In this document: in pieces, positions 1 through 12,830 of the stretch
Layout: the number at the start of each line of letters is the position of its first letter
How positions within the stretch are numbered: position 1 is the first letter of the stretch
Assembly (NCBI GenBank): GCA_020747065.1
Contig: JAGMVK010000005.1
Coordinates: 2,108,001-2,172,000 of the forward strand
Length of the DNA stretch: 64,000 bases
From: Cadophora sp. MPI-SDFR-AT-0126
Taxonomy: Eukaryota > Ascomycota > Leotiomycetes > Helotiales > Ploettnerulaceae
Direction: 5' to 3'
Made by a program: the position numbers and the translations under genes
The notes under the pieces: generated by a model
The model's database searches: none
What the model was told of the DNA's origin: nothing
The model's input: only the letters and a program-made list of their open reading frames with translations

Positions 1-2272
1 GCTTTCTTGGTCTCCTGAAGAACCGTCAACGGGGAGTCATTCTCCTTAAAATATGGCAGGTAGGCCACAATGACTGATGGGCCGTCAAATTGGTCGGCTT
101 CAATCATAGCCTGCAGAACTTGGGTATATGAGCTGTACACAGCGACAGAGGCGACATATGCATTGCCGTAATTCATAGCGTAGAGACCGATATCCTTCTT
201 CCGTCGGGTAGCATCCTTGACATGTCCTTCCGAGTATGGAGTAGAGTCGATAATGAGCATATTAACGTTTTCACCAGATGCGATGACATGATGAACACCA
301 GAATTACCCAAATCGTAAGCCCAAGCATCGGAACCGACTAGCCACTGTGACTCTCTTCGAAAGAGACCCTTCTTTGAAAGTAGACTCTGAGAAAGCGGAG
401 AGCCATCAGTTTGCAGTCGCGCAATAATGTCATCTGCTAAGCCGCTTGCCTTTTCCTCGTCATTGACTACTGAAGCCCACTTGGATAGGAAAGGCTTCAC
501 GGACTCTGTGATAAACTCCTTTGAAGTTGCAGCCTGCTGGATCTCGCCAATGAATCGTTGGCGGTGCTCCTTTCTGGCAATCAGAGATCCAAATCCAAAC
601 TCGGGAGTCGATGCAATAGTCGTAGAGATGCCGGCATTTTGAGAACCCAGAGCATTGGCCAAGTACAGCCTCTGTCCAAAGATCTGATCCAAAATCTTCA
701 TGTAAGCGGACTCAACAGTTGGCTGGGATAACTTGTATGCCTCCAGCGAGCCCGCAGGTCCGTCCGAATTGCCAACCTCAAGGTTCTGAATCGGTTTCTC
801 GGATTTCAAATTCTGGAATACGCCACGGAGAGCTTGTTGAATAGTCTTTGCTTCAATGAAACCTAATTGGTGACCCACAATGGTGTCAACGCCGCCACCG
901 GGTCCAGATTTCAGGGTCGTGAGAAGATCCAACAGAAGAGGTCCCCATTTCGTGGTCTTTCTTCTGATCTGCTCCAGGACAGCAATTTTCTTAATTGACT
1001 TTGGGATTGTTTCGATGAGCTTAGATCCCAACCAAGGTCTGTATAGCCGCGAAGTGATTATGCCAGCCTTTGCGTAGACTTCGTTGGACTTGGCAGAACG
1101 GACTGTTTCGGTAAATACTCGAACGTCCGAACCGAAAATAAAAAGGGCAGTCTCTGCGTTTGATGGTCCGGAATACTGGAAGGGGGTATATTCGCGTCCT
1201 AGACCATCTTTAATCTGCGCCCAGATTGCAGTCACAAAATTGTAAATGTCATCAGAGGAAACGGGTCTAGCATTAGCAGCTTCAACTGTGGTTGCAGAGG
1301 AGGCACTAGTCTTGCTATCCACACTGCTTTCTCGTCCTGCATTTGATGACCCTACGGAAGATGCTTTCGAAACAGCTTCTACAGGTGTCTGGACTGCTGG
1401 AGTAGATGTCGCCTCAACTCCTTCCATAGCACCAGGAATCGGTGTGGCAGGAGTCTCTGTAATTGTCGCAGCACGTCCATCGTCGGCGTATATGCTTGTG
1501 CCGCCGACCTCGGTGCTTTGAAATGCTCGGACAGCATCAATATTCAAAATAGCCTTAACGGCGTCGATGTTCTCGAAAGGGATCGGTGTGTCCTGGGCAG
1601 ATGATCCAGCGTCAAAGAAATGTATCACACCCTTTCCAGACTTGATTGCTAGCGCATGAGCCGTCAATGCAATATCTTGCGCCTCTTGTAGGGTCTCAGA
1701 TTGGAGGAATGTGAAGCCAGAATTGCGAACCGAGGTGATCGCAGAGTAATCAGGATAATGCGCAGGCTGCAATGAGACGTGGATGACTATTGGGAAGTTT
1801 GCGAGTCTGTAGAGGTGGGGTACTGAGGAGACGAGAATGGAGGAGCTAGTGGTCACAGTGACCAGCTTGCCATTTCGAATGGGAGTGAACGCTGAGAGAA
1901 GGGGGTCGGCATTGTGTCTTGCTGCTTGGATCTGAGAAAATCATACATCAGCAAGGTCAATTGGATTCGGGGTGTGTACTACGAACCTCGGGAACTGAAC
2001 CCTCAGTTGTCGCAACGAGATTGGGGTCTCTGCGGCCAGCATATCTGTGCAAATGTGATGAGAATTCGGATTCGATTGATTGTGCTGGCTGTACAGAGAC
2101 GATCACATCGCTGGACAAGTATGCGATTCGTGCCACTATTGCCAAATGCTGTCAGCGAAATGTACGGAGAAGACTCGGCGACGGCGGGGTGCAAGAAAGT
2201 AGATGCGGCCGGTAGATGTTGGGACATACCAGCTTCTTCAGCAGTACGAATCTTATATGTGGGAGCAGCCAT
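1..2272 (-). CDS. MET5: Sulfite reductase [NADPH] beta (hemoprotein) subunit, N-terminal part
   Basis: Beta subunit of assimilatory s. reductase (sulfite to sulfide, cysteine/methionine synthesis, cytosol). Only the first ~707 codons are here; the C-terminal flavodoxin-like and siroheme/4Fe-4S parts lie beyond position 1. Exons 2272-2230, 1987-2135 and 1931 to the window edge; introns 2136-2229 (GTATGT donor) and 1932-1986. The start at 2272 (MAAPTYKIRT) follows a CT-rich 5' leader. Near the window edge the protein reads KKDIGLYAMNYGNAYVASV, typical of the pyruvate:ferredoxin-oxidoreductase-like region of yeast Met5/Ecm17. A Ser/Thr/Ala-rich linker lies roughly at residues 200-300. Family assignment is by remembered resemblance to the fungal Met5 family; exon phases close. 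Confidence 0.9.
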
Positions 2273-3562
2273 GTTTCTGGTTTGAGAATCCCTCCACTGC
2301 AAATGAGGGTGAGAGGAGGAGGAGGAGGAGGGAGAACGAGGAGGAGTAGAGGCTGAAGCAGAAGTAGAAATAGAGGTAGCTCTGCGGAATATGAAGGACA
2401 TTTTCTTTCAACTCTATTACACCTTCTCGGCCCTAGCCCGAGTTTCTGGGGCGATACTCGGAGAAGTGCAGGGGTTTCAGAGCTCCAAGCCAGCCAAAGA
2501 TGTCGCTTCAATTAATACAGCAAAGGTGACTGGTCCAAAACAGAGTGTATTTGCAGTGAAAAAGAGGGGATGGTGTGGGGAGAAGTGACACAACGGGCTA
2601 GATTTTCTTCTGGGCCGCCACATTCTCGCAGTCCCTCAATCACGCAATTACTATTGCCACGACCTCTGTAGATCCTGCTACACCACTCCGAACTTTCAAA
2701 AGCCGCGAGATACAACAGGCATTTGAATGTTTGCTAAAGCGGATCATATTGTACCGATGTAGCCGTGCCTTTGTAGCTAGCCGTGCCCTGAATGATACTT
2801 TTGGGAAGTCCGGGCATATGGGCGGGTTTGAGAACTTTGCATGTGCTTTATTACTTTATACTGCCAAAACGAACCAACACATACTGTAGAAAAAAAAGTC
2901 AAAACATAGTACCTTCGAGACTGAGACAATAAGAAATCAGAATAAGAAATGATTCTGTGTTCATTCAGTTCCAGGTGTATAGAGCTTTTCGGGATTTGAT
3001 GGTTCCTTGTCATCGACTAGCTGCATTGATAATACGCAGGTGTCTGCACGCAATAGTGAGCTGTTGGTTCGTCGAAGTCCCAGACTTTCCCTTGACAACT
3101 CTACATAACAACGGCATGTCACAACTTGTTCCTTTTTTCAAGGCGTTTTGCATTTCGAGAGTTGTACAAAAGAATGTCGTGGCTACTTCAAATCCAGGAT
3201 GAAGCAATTCAGCTCTATGGCCTCTCCGGAGGTCGTAAAAATACCTGTACAGACACCATTCCAATCATACACATTCCATTACTATCTAACTCATTATATG
3301 TCCGCCCACGCCGTGAGTTCTCCTCTTTCTACGCGAATATCCAAATATACACCTAGAATTGCTTGAGGTACTCGAAGCATCCCTGGATCTCCTGTAACGC
3401 CTATCACCACCAGCTACACCTGTCTCCTGCTATCCAGCCCATCTGTCATGAGAAGCCTATCTGTTGTCCCCAGAAAGCATTGCTGTTGTACATGAATGCC
3501 CCCAAGTCCTTACTCCTTCTGTAAATACCGTTCTATGCGACGAAGTACATGATCCTTGTCTC
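2273..3562. other. Intergenic: MET5 promoter and KEI1 3' flank
   Basis: No convincing gene. The MET5-proximal end (2305-2345) is a purine-rich (GGA)n tract, CT-rich on the MET5 sense strand as in many fungal promoters. Short open frames on both strands lack splice or family support. Confidence 0.5.
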
Positions 3563-4642
3563 CTAGAGCTTGCCCACGTTGAGTTTCGGAATGGGCGGTC
3601 CAGTACCACTTCTTGCCCGTCGTTCCCTCTCCAAAGTGCCTGGTGGCCCTCCAGACAGCTTGCTCGTCTTGAACCTTCCATCAAGGCCCTTGACCCAGTC
3701 ATCATCAGCCTGTCCACCTAGCCAGTAGCTCTCGCCAAACATAACCATGATTCTTCCCAATTTGCCTCTCCATCCAGCGCCTGCGGGCGATCCGACCGTA
3801 AATGGATTGTCCGACCTTCCCTCAGATACTCCATCCGTGTGTAGATGTAACTTCGCTGATGAAGTTGAGTACATGTGCTGTCTGAGAACTTGTCTTGCGT
3901 AGGCCATGACGACAAGAATGAAGTACAATCGGACCATGGTCAACATGACCACGACCATAATGCTCGGTATACTCTCTTCGATTCCAACGCCGTGTACCAG
4001 GCTTGGGTTTGCGGCTATCGCAGGTGCTGCGCCAGGCATCCCATAAGCAACAGCTTCCTGTCCCCCCGTGATCCCTTCGCCGGGAGTTGTCGACACGCCG
4101 ACCTTGCTCACGTTATATTTAGGGCTTGTGAAGCCAGCGGTTTCGCCAACTGTGCTCCCTCCAGGTGCGTTGCTCGGGAGGCTCTTGTTCGCATTATCGG
4201 CGCTTACGGCGAGGAACCAGGTGATGGCGAAGGCAGACGTAAATGCGGTATTGATGACCGTGTCGAAGAGGTAGAACCAAGCTAGTGCTAGGCATTCAAA
4301 CGGGCTCTGTTTTCGTATATGAGGCATCAGGAAGGAGATGAGGGCGAGCGCGCCAACGGAGTAGATGTACATCGAGAGCTGAAGAGGGGAGAGCGAAACG
4401 CCTGTGAGAATTGCGAGCAGACCGAAGAAGCCAGTGAGTTTGTTGAAGATTACAGAGAGCGATACCATCTCAACGCCTGTCCGCAGGCTCATGAGATACA
4501 GAAAAGTCTATTGGCATGATTAGCATCTTGCATCTTGTTGGAACTGCAAATTCAGACAACAATCTGCCAAGGGAATTCGATCGGGAAAGTTGCAACGTAC
4601 TCTTGGGCGGGGAACCCGTAGGTATCGCGATAGGATACCCAT
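3563..4642 (-). CDS. KEI1: Inositol phosphorylceramide synthase regulatory subunit Kei1 (DUF1753)
   Basis: Kei1 is the Golgi membrane partner of inositol phosphorylceramide synthase Aur1 in sphingolipid synthesis. Two exons, 4642-4601 (14 codons) and 4507-3563, with intron 4508-4600 (GTACGT donor, AATAG acceptor), give 328 aa. The short first exon supplies the conserved start MGILSRYLRVPRPR, joined to TFLYLMSLRTGVE. Four hydrophobic stretches are visible: about 25-50, 55-75, 85-115 and near 190-215. The loop between the last two is long and Gly/Ser/Thr-rich, and the cytosolic tail is basic and Gly-rich. Start choice rests on the splice phase and the N-terminal motif of fungal homologues. Neighbour of YPT6, another Golgi gene, on the same strand but 692 bp apart. 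Confidence 0.9.
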
Positions 4643-5334
4643 CTTGAACACTGTTTTCGCAATGAATGCTCGACAAATGGGTTGCAACAATTTTGTGATG
4701 GTTATTGGGTGAAGGAAGGAAAGGAGAAAGCGCGACCGGCATGTTCGGTCGAAAGACGATCTTCATCATCCATGCGACTTCAGGCGAGGTCTTGGCGCCT
4801 CTGGAAAAAGTAAGCTTGACTCTCCTAACAGACAGGAACCCGGATGATGACTTTTACGGAAAATAATCAAGGGCACATGGATGTCGATAGCCATTTTTGA
4901 TGCTAATGAAACGCGTGAACTTTATCTCTGTCCATAGATTGGACCCAAGGTTTCTGTCCTGAACCGCCAATAACTTCCTACCGTCCTCGGTCTTGGGCTT
5001 TTGTATCCAATCGTTTCTCTCAATGTTTGCTTTACAAAAAGCCGTAATGGGATATCACAAAGTCAAAACTCCAGTATTACTACATTACAACCGCTAAGAA
5101 GGAAGACGCTTTCTGTATCATACAATGCTTCCAAGCCATACAACGCTATGCTCATGTCCCTGAACGATCCCTATTAAACCGAAAAGTAAAAGGAACTACT
5201 CCAGTTCAAACCCACTGTAATGCTTCGATGGTCAGTTCTTGAGTCCAGTAAATGGACAACAAATTCTCTCCTCACACAAGCCGCTGGATCTCGAACGCTC
5301 GAGCATCATCTTTGGCCATATTTCTTCGTCAGTC
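4643..5334. other. Intergenic: KEI1 promoter and YPT6 3' flank
   Basis: About 690 bp with no supported gene; probably the KEI1 5' region plus the YPT6 3' UTR. Confidence 0.5.
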
Positions 5335-6215
<881 letters not shown>

Positions 6216-6546
6216 GTTGTCTGTGGTTGAGTGGCGATATCGTGGAGTGTATAGAGAGGCTGATGTACTGAATGGATTGAAGTATAGCCCGGGGTTTCGT
6301 GGAATCGTGAAGCTCAATTGCGGGGGTTATTATTGTTGAACCTTTGGGGCGTGTGAGCACTGAAAGAAAGGAGAGCCAGCATCACGGAACCAAGTCACTG
6401 TTGTCAGTGGAGTCGGTGTCGGGGTCGAGGCAAGGGCCGGGGTCTTGGCGGGCGAGACGGCTAGGCGATAAGATTGTGCCGATAAATTTTGGAATATTTT
6501 CAACCTCAAGCATCTCGACTTTCCACTCAGTCTACCACCAGCCAAC
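6216..6546. promoter_or_regulatory. Shared divergent promoter region YPT6/NOP53
   Basis: 331 bp between two divergent start codons, so it must contain both 5' UTRs and both core promoters. A CT-rich stretch (TCGACTTTCCACTCAG) lies just before the NOP53 start. No specific factor site is claimed. Confidence 0.5.
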
Positions 6547-7917
6547 ATGCCGATTATCAAGCCTGTCAACGCTGCTCCTAGAGCACCACAGCAACATAAA
6601 CAACGCTCGCGGAAAGGAAAGAAAGCTTGGCGTAAGAATGTCGATGTTACGGACATTCAAGAAGGTCTCGAAGAAGTGCGGGATGAATTAATCAAAGGGT
6701 ATGGTCTCACTCCAGGTGCGATTGGCATTTGATTAATTGATATTCGCAGCGGTATAATTGCTGAGAAGGAATCGGCCGACCTCTTTACCCTCGATACTGC
6801 TGGCGATGTTGGTATCCAGAAGAAGTACCTGAGAGGATTCAAACCGCTCAAGGCCGACGAAATTATTGCGCATCGATCGGCCGTGCCCTCGGTGTCGATG
6901 AAGAAGCGAGCTGGCGAAAACACTACAGACGGTATAATACAACCCAAACGGCAACGAACAAGCTATGTCTCCCACAAGGAACTCACTCGACTACGTAACA
7001 TTGCCGATGGTCGACAGAGCGAATCACTGGTTGAAGTCACAGAAGCCAACTACGATCCGTGGGACCTGCAAAAAGACATCGAAGAGGCAACGCAAGACCC
7101 ACGGTTCTCATTCCTCGAGAAGCCCAAGAAAAAAGTTGCCCCTCCAACTTTAAAGCACAAACCCATTTCCTTGGCAGCAAGCGGAAAGAGCATACCTGCA
7201 GTGAAGAAACCAGAAGGTGGCTACAGTTACAATCCCATGTACGAGGATTATGAAGATCGACTAGTCACGGAGGGCGAAAAGGAGCTTGCGGCTGAGGCGA
7301 AGCGTCTTGCAGCCATTGAAGCAGAGCGCATTAAACTCGAAGCATCAGCAAAATCAGCAGCGGAGGCAGAAGCAGCTGAAGCAAGAGCAGACATGTCAGA
7401 GTGGGAGGAGGATTCTGCTTGGGAAGGTTTCGAGAGCGGTACTGAAGGTGTCAAGCTGAATGCCAAGAGGCCCGAGAGAAAAACGCAGGCCCAAAGAAAC
7501 AGGATCAAGCGCCGGAAAGAAGAGGAGAGGAAAGCGAAAATGGCTGCGGACATCAAGAGAAAGAATGAGCAGACTGCACAGATAAAAAAGATTGCCAGGG
7601 CTCTAGCGGAGACGGAGTCCATGAAGTTGGCTGTTGTGGAGAACGATGACGACAGTAGCGAAGGCAATGACCTGGAACTCAGACGGCGAAAGCTAGGCAA
7701 GATCGCCTTACCTGAGCGAGATTTGGAGCTTGTCCTCCCAGATGAGTTGCAAGAATCGTTGAGACTCCTGAAGCCAGAAGGAAACCTATTAAAGGACAGA
7801 TACAGGAGTCTTCTAGTGAGAGGAAAGGTTGAGAGCCGGCGACCCATCAGCTTTGCGAAGAAGCCAAAGAGGAAGGCGACCGAGAAGTGGACCCACAAGG
7901 ACTTCATGTTGCATTAG
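6547..7917 (+). CDS. NOP53: Ribosome biogenesis protein Nop53
   Basis: Nucleolar 60S assembly factor that recruits the exosome helicase Mtr4 to pre-60S particles for ITS2 processing. Exons 6547-6698 and 6750-7917; intron 6699-6749 (GTATGG...GCAG, 51 nt); 439 aa. The N-terminus carries the family motif SRKGKKAWRKNVD. The second exon opens near ADLFTLDTAGD, matching the L-F-x-x-D arch-interacting motif expected for Mtr4 binding. A long charged coiled-coil with KRPERKTQAQRNRIKRRKEE follows at about 235-290, and the C-terminus is basic. The ORF before the intron would end early if unspliced, so splicing is needed. Confidence 0.93.
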
Positions 7918-8664
7918 ATGGCTGTGAATACGTTCAGAGATAATAAAGCTTGTGCTATGTCTGAATTCTGTATCGTGGACAAAATTGTCTACTATGGAGT
8001 GCTTGTGACTGCAATTGTCTATCTCTGAACATTTCTAGAATATACACTGATTGACGCTTCACAGAGGAAAGAGCCCACATTTACTAGGCTACACTGCTAT
8101 AGCTCCCAAATTCCAATCTATTTTACTGATTCCTTGACTCCGAGACAGAAGAAGATATCAAAAAGTCAATAGTAATACAGAAGTCTCACTATCTTGCGGA
8201 GTGAATCGCGGCCTAAATAGTCCTCGGCATACCCACGCTCCTATGTTCAGCATTGGCACCAGGTTCGTCAGGTTTCAGGGGCTTAAGCGAGCATATCAAA
8301 ACAAACCATAATAATTGGCATTACATCATACGCTTGAGTATGCTCGTCTGGAGGCCTATCGTTAATAACCAGTCATTAAAAGGTCTCTCTCTACCTCACG
8401 GAAGAGAGATATCCTAGAGAAAGTGACTTCCGGGTTAATGGCATCATTGCTCGTCGCTGATGCGACGACATTTGCGCATCAGCAACAATGGGCAGGCCGT
8501 ACTCGTAGGCCCAACATCAATCGTACTTGGAGTCACACTCGGAGTTTGTATGGCTCTTACAAAATTGCTCCAGTGAATGGCCGCGGATCTTCATCTATAT
8601 GGCACATATGGCATATCTTCAAAGCTGATTTGTCCCTGAGTAGGAACCGACATGGGGATGTCAA
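7918..8664. other. Intergenic, downstream of NOP53
   Basis: No intact gene. An AATAAAG at about 7941 could serve as NOP53 polyadenylation signal. Toward 8660 it runs into the tail of the decayed minus-strand LysM gene (a V-I-D-I-P run in another frame near 8655-8668). The 129-codon plus-strand frame at 8423-8812 is judged to be its shadow. Confidence 0.4.
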
Positions 8665-9099
8665 TCACCTAGCCCATTTAGATGATATGAGAGCTGCTAT
8701 GTATACCTTTCCAGCCACGAATACTTTAACTGTCTGGCCAAACGCAGCGGTCACTTTTAACAGGGTGATGACGGGCTTGACGGTTTATGCAACTTCATCA
8801 TTGGGATCGTAGACTGGAAACGTTAGGACTGACCCGCTGAGAATCGCGTTCGGATCAGGCATCGCTTCTCAGATCTTGCAGTACTGACAGGGAGATTTTG
8901 TACTTAATATTCCATAATATATCGCGTCCTCGGGTTGAACGGTATGGGTTTGCGCAAGGGTATTGATTACTCGGCCACTGGCGATCTCATCTGCGTTGAA
9001 CAGATTTGGGCTCACTGCTAACACAATAGCCGCTTCTACCCCATAGCTTCCAGCTATTGACTCCATAATACCCTTTAAATGTACCTCGTACTCAATGGC
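8665..9099 (-). pseudogene. Decayed LysM (chitin-binding, CBM50) protein fragment
   Basis: One continuous minus-strand frame from 9099 to 8665 reads as protein but is broken by three in-frame stops: TGA at 8871-8869, TAA at 8787-8785 and TGA at 8667-8665. Before the first stop comes a LysM-like unit, YEVHLKGIMESIAGSYGVEA followed by NLFNADEIASGRVI, with the usual Y-x-V..., ESIA-x-x-YGV and D-x-I-x-x-G spacing. A second unit, HTVQPEDAIYYG to PDPNAILSGSVLTFPV, spans the first stop and has normal LysM length (about 44 residues) only if the stop is read as a lost sense codon. C-to-T change at CGA or CAA would produce such stops, as RIP does. LysM proteins bind chitin or peptidoglycan and are often secreted effectors; whether this one was is unknown. 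Confidence 0.5.
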
Positions 9100-9256
9100 A
9101 ACTGGGGTTTACGAGTCTTGGGTGAACATTGAAGTCTCTACAAAATCGTTCTCGTCAAGGGACAGGTGGTGAAGTTGGTCATCCACTGCATTCGAATAAA
9201 AAGACGCAGATTTTGGCCACTTCAGTGATGAAATATTCATTTGGGTTGTGTTCTCA

Positions 9257-9655
9257 TACGATAATATGGCAGAAATGCCCTGCTCCAGGATCGTAGAAGT
9301 GGATTTCATTGGTATTGAACTTCAATTGTGTTTCATGTAGCAAAGCAGCGGCAATGCTTTCAGATTGCTCCATTGTATCAGGATCTGATTGCATGGAGTA
9401 GGTTTCCGGATCGAAAAGGTCTCCAGCGTAGAAATTAAAGTCAAAAGTGACCTCGGGCTCGGCGAAATCTAGGTGGATTTCTGAACAGTCACCAGAATGT
9501 CTTGATTCAATATCGCTTATCTCATGGCTTGGCTGAGTGTCTGGCCTCTCTGGTTCCGGACGCGGTGGAGAGAGCTGAATCTTGAGCCAGTCCTGGCCTC
9601 CATGTGTCAGAGCAGCTTTTGTTGAGGGCGGGAAAACGATGGGCGTGAGGCAGCA
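9257..9655 (-). pseudogene. Unrecognised open stretch upstream of the LysM remnant
   Basis: A 133-codon minus-strand frame open between stops at 9658-9656 and 9256-9254. It has no ATG near its beginning, so it is an internal exon or a decayed one. The peptide is acidic with protein-like composition (for example DLFDPETYSMQSDPDTMEQS) but matches no family I know. It may be the N-terminal half of the LysM gene, since it is collinear and ends 155 bp before that frame. The two frames differ and I found no clean intron joining them. Confidence 0.3.
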
Positions 9656-10507
9656 TCAAGCAGCTTCCCTGATTGCGTGATCAATGTTAACAGATTTTTT
9701 GAGATAGTCTGGGGTGCTTCGCTACTCTCACACCGGACGTAAATCGTGCAGTTTGCATGATTGTACAAAGGGACGAAAGATCTTCTCCTCTGACGCAAAG
9801 CCAAAATTGGCATTTAGTACTGTGCAAGGTGGTATTTAATTGCCCTTTATTGACTGCCCTGTATTCATGATGTTGAGGGTACCGCAATCAAGGCTACCAG
9901 TCAGGGAAAGAGAACTTGCCGATCCGAATGGCGGTTTATTTTCTTCGTCGAAAACCGAGGAAGCCGTCACTGCAGTGTCGAGTGGTGTGGCTGCGTTGCC
10001 AAGATCGAAAAAAAAGCTGCTGCTCTGGTTGGTAGTACTTCATTAATTCTATCAGGGTGGACTCGAGAAGTTGAGGGGCAGAGGATAATCTAAAGGACTG
10101 GAAATTGCAAGTTACGCCCAGCTTTGACGTAGCCACCAAAAACAGCCAGATATTCGCGAAGTGAAAATTACTGAACAACGACAGCCGGTTCGGACGATGA
10201 ATGGGTTCTCACGTGGCTATGGTCACAGAAAGACGTGGGCCATTGCATACACGGTCAAGTGTGCGTTTGGCGAAGGTCAAGAAGCGGCCATTCGACCATC
10301 GTTGGTTTCTGATGTTCAGATCGCAAGCACACGACCATAAACCATAGTACGGAAGCTGTGGTATCTGAAATCCGAAATTTGAGGCGGTGACTCAGTTGTT
10401 CCCGAGCCAATGATGTGTTCGCAGTCTTCTCCATCCAAGAATTTTTTTGAGACTCCTCGGATGTTTCGACGCGACCATGGTCTGTTTTCTGTCCCAATCC
10501 GAATGCG
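9656..10507. other. Intergenic, 3' of URK1, possible decayed coding
   Basis: Holds the URK1 3' UTR. On the minus strand about 9830-10030 there is a short protein-like frame (SLSLTGSLDCGTLNIMNTGQ) ending in a stop, which may belong to the decayed LysM locus. No intact gene. Confidence 0.35.
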
Positions 10508-12830
10508 TTAACAGCCGAAGTACTTCCGCTCGATCCACTGACATCATACAGTTAGCATTTATTATCCATGTCATTGTTGGGCACGTAAACCAGAGAAACT
10601 GGGACGCTAGGTGATGCTCAATCGGGACGGTAACATACCCTCTCCTCGAAATCGGCGACAATCATGCAAACAACTACCTTCACGCCCGGGAAGACTTTCA
10701 TCAACCTCATCAAGCCAAGTCGTCCTGCGAAGTCTACGATGAGTGGAAAATCAGCAGTCACTCATTTACTTTTATCTCGGAGCACTTTTGCGAAGGATAC
10801 ACTCGATTGGGAGGAGAAGGACGCTGCCGAACAACGTACAAGTGACAAACACGATCTTCTCTTCGGGAACTCCATGATCGACCAAGACTTGTACGGCCAT
10901 GAGAGCCGCACCACCACTACTCATCTAGCAGGCACAATGTTAGTGTCTCATACAGATTAAAGGCAAAGGTTGGGTTATCGCCGAGTATTGAAGCAGGGCT
11001 TCGGCATATGAATGCTGTGGAGCAGAGAAGCCTGCCCTACTCACTTGCGGGTCAAGTATCAAGACACTGTCATGATGTTTGATGTGTTCTGGTAATTTCA
11101 GATAGTGCAGTTCGGGTTCCCCGGTTCGAACATTGGACCGAATCAACAACCGGCCAGTACGACAGTCTGGAAGAACACGCTTTAAGCCTGTCTCAAAAGC
11201 AGCGCCAGCACGAAGAACTGCACACAAAGTAAAAGTCAGTCATGGAAGTTTGGCGAAAATAAAGCAAGTGCAAAGACTGTTTCGGCGGAAGTCGCCAATC
11301 CGTGCGAAGGAGTGATCGACCATTGAGAGCTTGTATAGACTTACTGACGACCGCACTAGTCTCTCCTGTCGCCTTCAAGCCATGGTATTTGTTACCGGTA
11401 GGGGTTTCTACAACCATCTCCTTGAAGTAAATTTTGTTCATAGCACTGCCAATATTGGTTACCAAGTATACAGGCATCGTCTATCGGATATTACATCGAC
11501 TTACTGTTCAACTAAGAGTGAGGATAAACGATCAAAGTAAAATATAAAGTCTTCGGTAGACGTGTCTATGTCCTGGATTATCGTGTTCATCCCCCGAACC
11601 TGTGAAGTTTGCTCTAAAAGAAGCACATTTTCGGACAAAGGTTGGTCTTCACTGTTCTAAATTCAAGTCTAGAGTCAGTAAACAATTACTTCTGCAGTAG
11701 TTCCTGGGCCGAAAACTTGGTTTATGGGAGTAGGGTATGAGTATCCTATGCGAGAAGCTATCAACGTACCTGTCCTAGCTTCTTGAGCTCTGCTCGATGT
11801 GCCTTGGACTTCTCGATCAATTTTCGTTCGATGTACTGAATCACCATTGCTAAATGAGGTCAGTTTGTGCATGACCCGGCGAAGCCGCTATACTAACTGA
11901 TGGCGACTCGATTCTCAACTCCTCGAGGGACGATTATATCTGCCAAATTTAGGAGGCAAATCATAGTGTGGTGCTATGGAGCATACCTGCTACTTTCCGT
12001 TGAGGCTCAACATATTTCTCAAAATTAGGTTTTACGTAGAGAAACCACTGTTTGATACAGCCTTCGATATCTCTACCGCGCTCAGAGACATCCCTTAGTA
12101 CTGAAGTCTTGTTAGCTAAAGTACAGGTTACAGGAAGTAGAGCATACTTCTACGAGATAAGCATGTGTCGGCGTCTGCTTCGCAGAAAATCTAGCCGTAT
12201 AATTCAGAATCGGAGCACGACACGTGGACGAGTTGGCATACCTTCATATCCAAAAGCTCAAGGACTCTTGGATCATACAATGCAAAGATTCCTTCCAGGA
12301 CAAGGACATGTGGAGAGTAGATAGAGGTTGTTTCTTTTTCTCTTGCATGCTTTGCGAACGAGTAAATCGGAATCTCAGCCCTCTTTCTGTGAATTGATTA
12401 GCAAACGTAAGTCCATGCTCGTGCAGAAGAGACAGTGCACGGCTGTTCAAGCATGAGCCCCGAGATTTTCCAATGAGATAGGAAGTGAATCCGTACCCAG
12501 CTTTGAGGTCACGCAATCGATCGACTAAAACATCAAAGTCGATGGCGTCCGGAGAGTCAAAGTCGTATTCATTTCGGAAAGCTTTGCGAGATGATTCCTC
12601 GTCCAATGATTTGTAGAACGAATCCTAGGCGATATCAACACTGAAGACCTACCGAGACTCGGTAATTCCGTTACCATGGAGAGAATAACGACCCAAGGCA
12701 GGCTCAGTTTCGACACAATTGCTTGAGATAGAGTGGATTTACCAGACCCAGAAGATCCAGCAATTCCAATGATGCTCACATCCGCCCATGGCGGTGAATA
12801 GTGAGCTCTTTTGCTCACGATGTCTGTCAT
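10508..12830 (-). CDS. URK1: Uridine kinase / uracil phosphoribosyltransferase-like Urk1
   Basis: Phosphorylates uridine and cytidine in pyrimidine salvage, with a C-terminal UPRT-like domain. Thirteen exons: 12830-12675, 12624-12497, 12386-12242, 12190-12148, 12100-11987, 11939-11898, 11849-11770, 11656-11505, 11445-11345, 11217-11045, 10924-10840, 10733-10639, 10537-10508. Total 1344 nt, 447 aa, every phase consistent. Walker A GSSGSGKS is at residues 25-32, followed by DSFYKSL and IPIYSFAKH. The UPRT half shows ETSAVVILRAGAAFETGL, then ILDPQMSSGGAALMA (PRPP-loop-like), FAGRLGLMRLMKVFPG and the end ERKYFGC. Long exon frames are never open for more than about 60 codons, so ORF calling misses the gene. 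Divergent from GID8. Confidence 0.92.

Noticed and set aside
7248..7907. 219-codon minus-strand open frame
   Set aside because: Shadow of the NOP53 coding sequence; Ser/Ala-rich artefact of antisense Glu/Lys codons.
8423..8812. 129-codon plus-strand open frame
   Set aside because: Lies antisense to the decayed LysM frame, no family resemblance, no splice context; treated as a shadow.
10664..10960. 98-codon plus-strand frame starting with ATG
   Set aside because: Entirely antisense to URK1 exons 11-12 and their introns, which are well supported.
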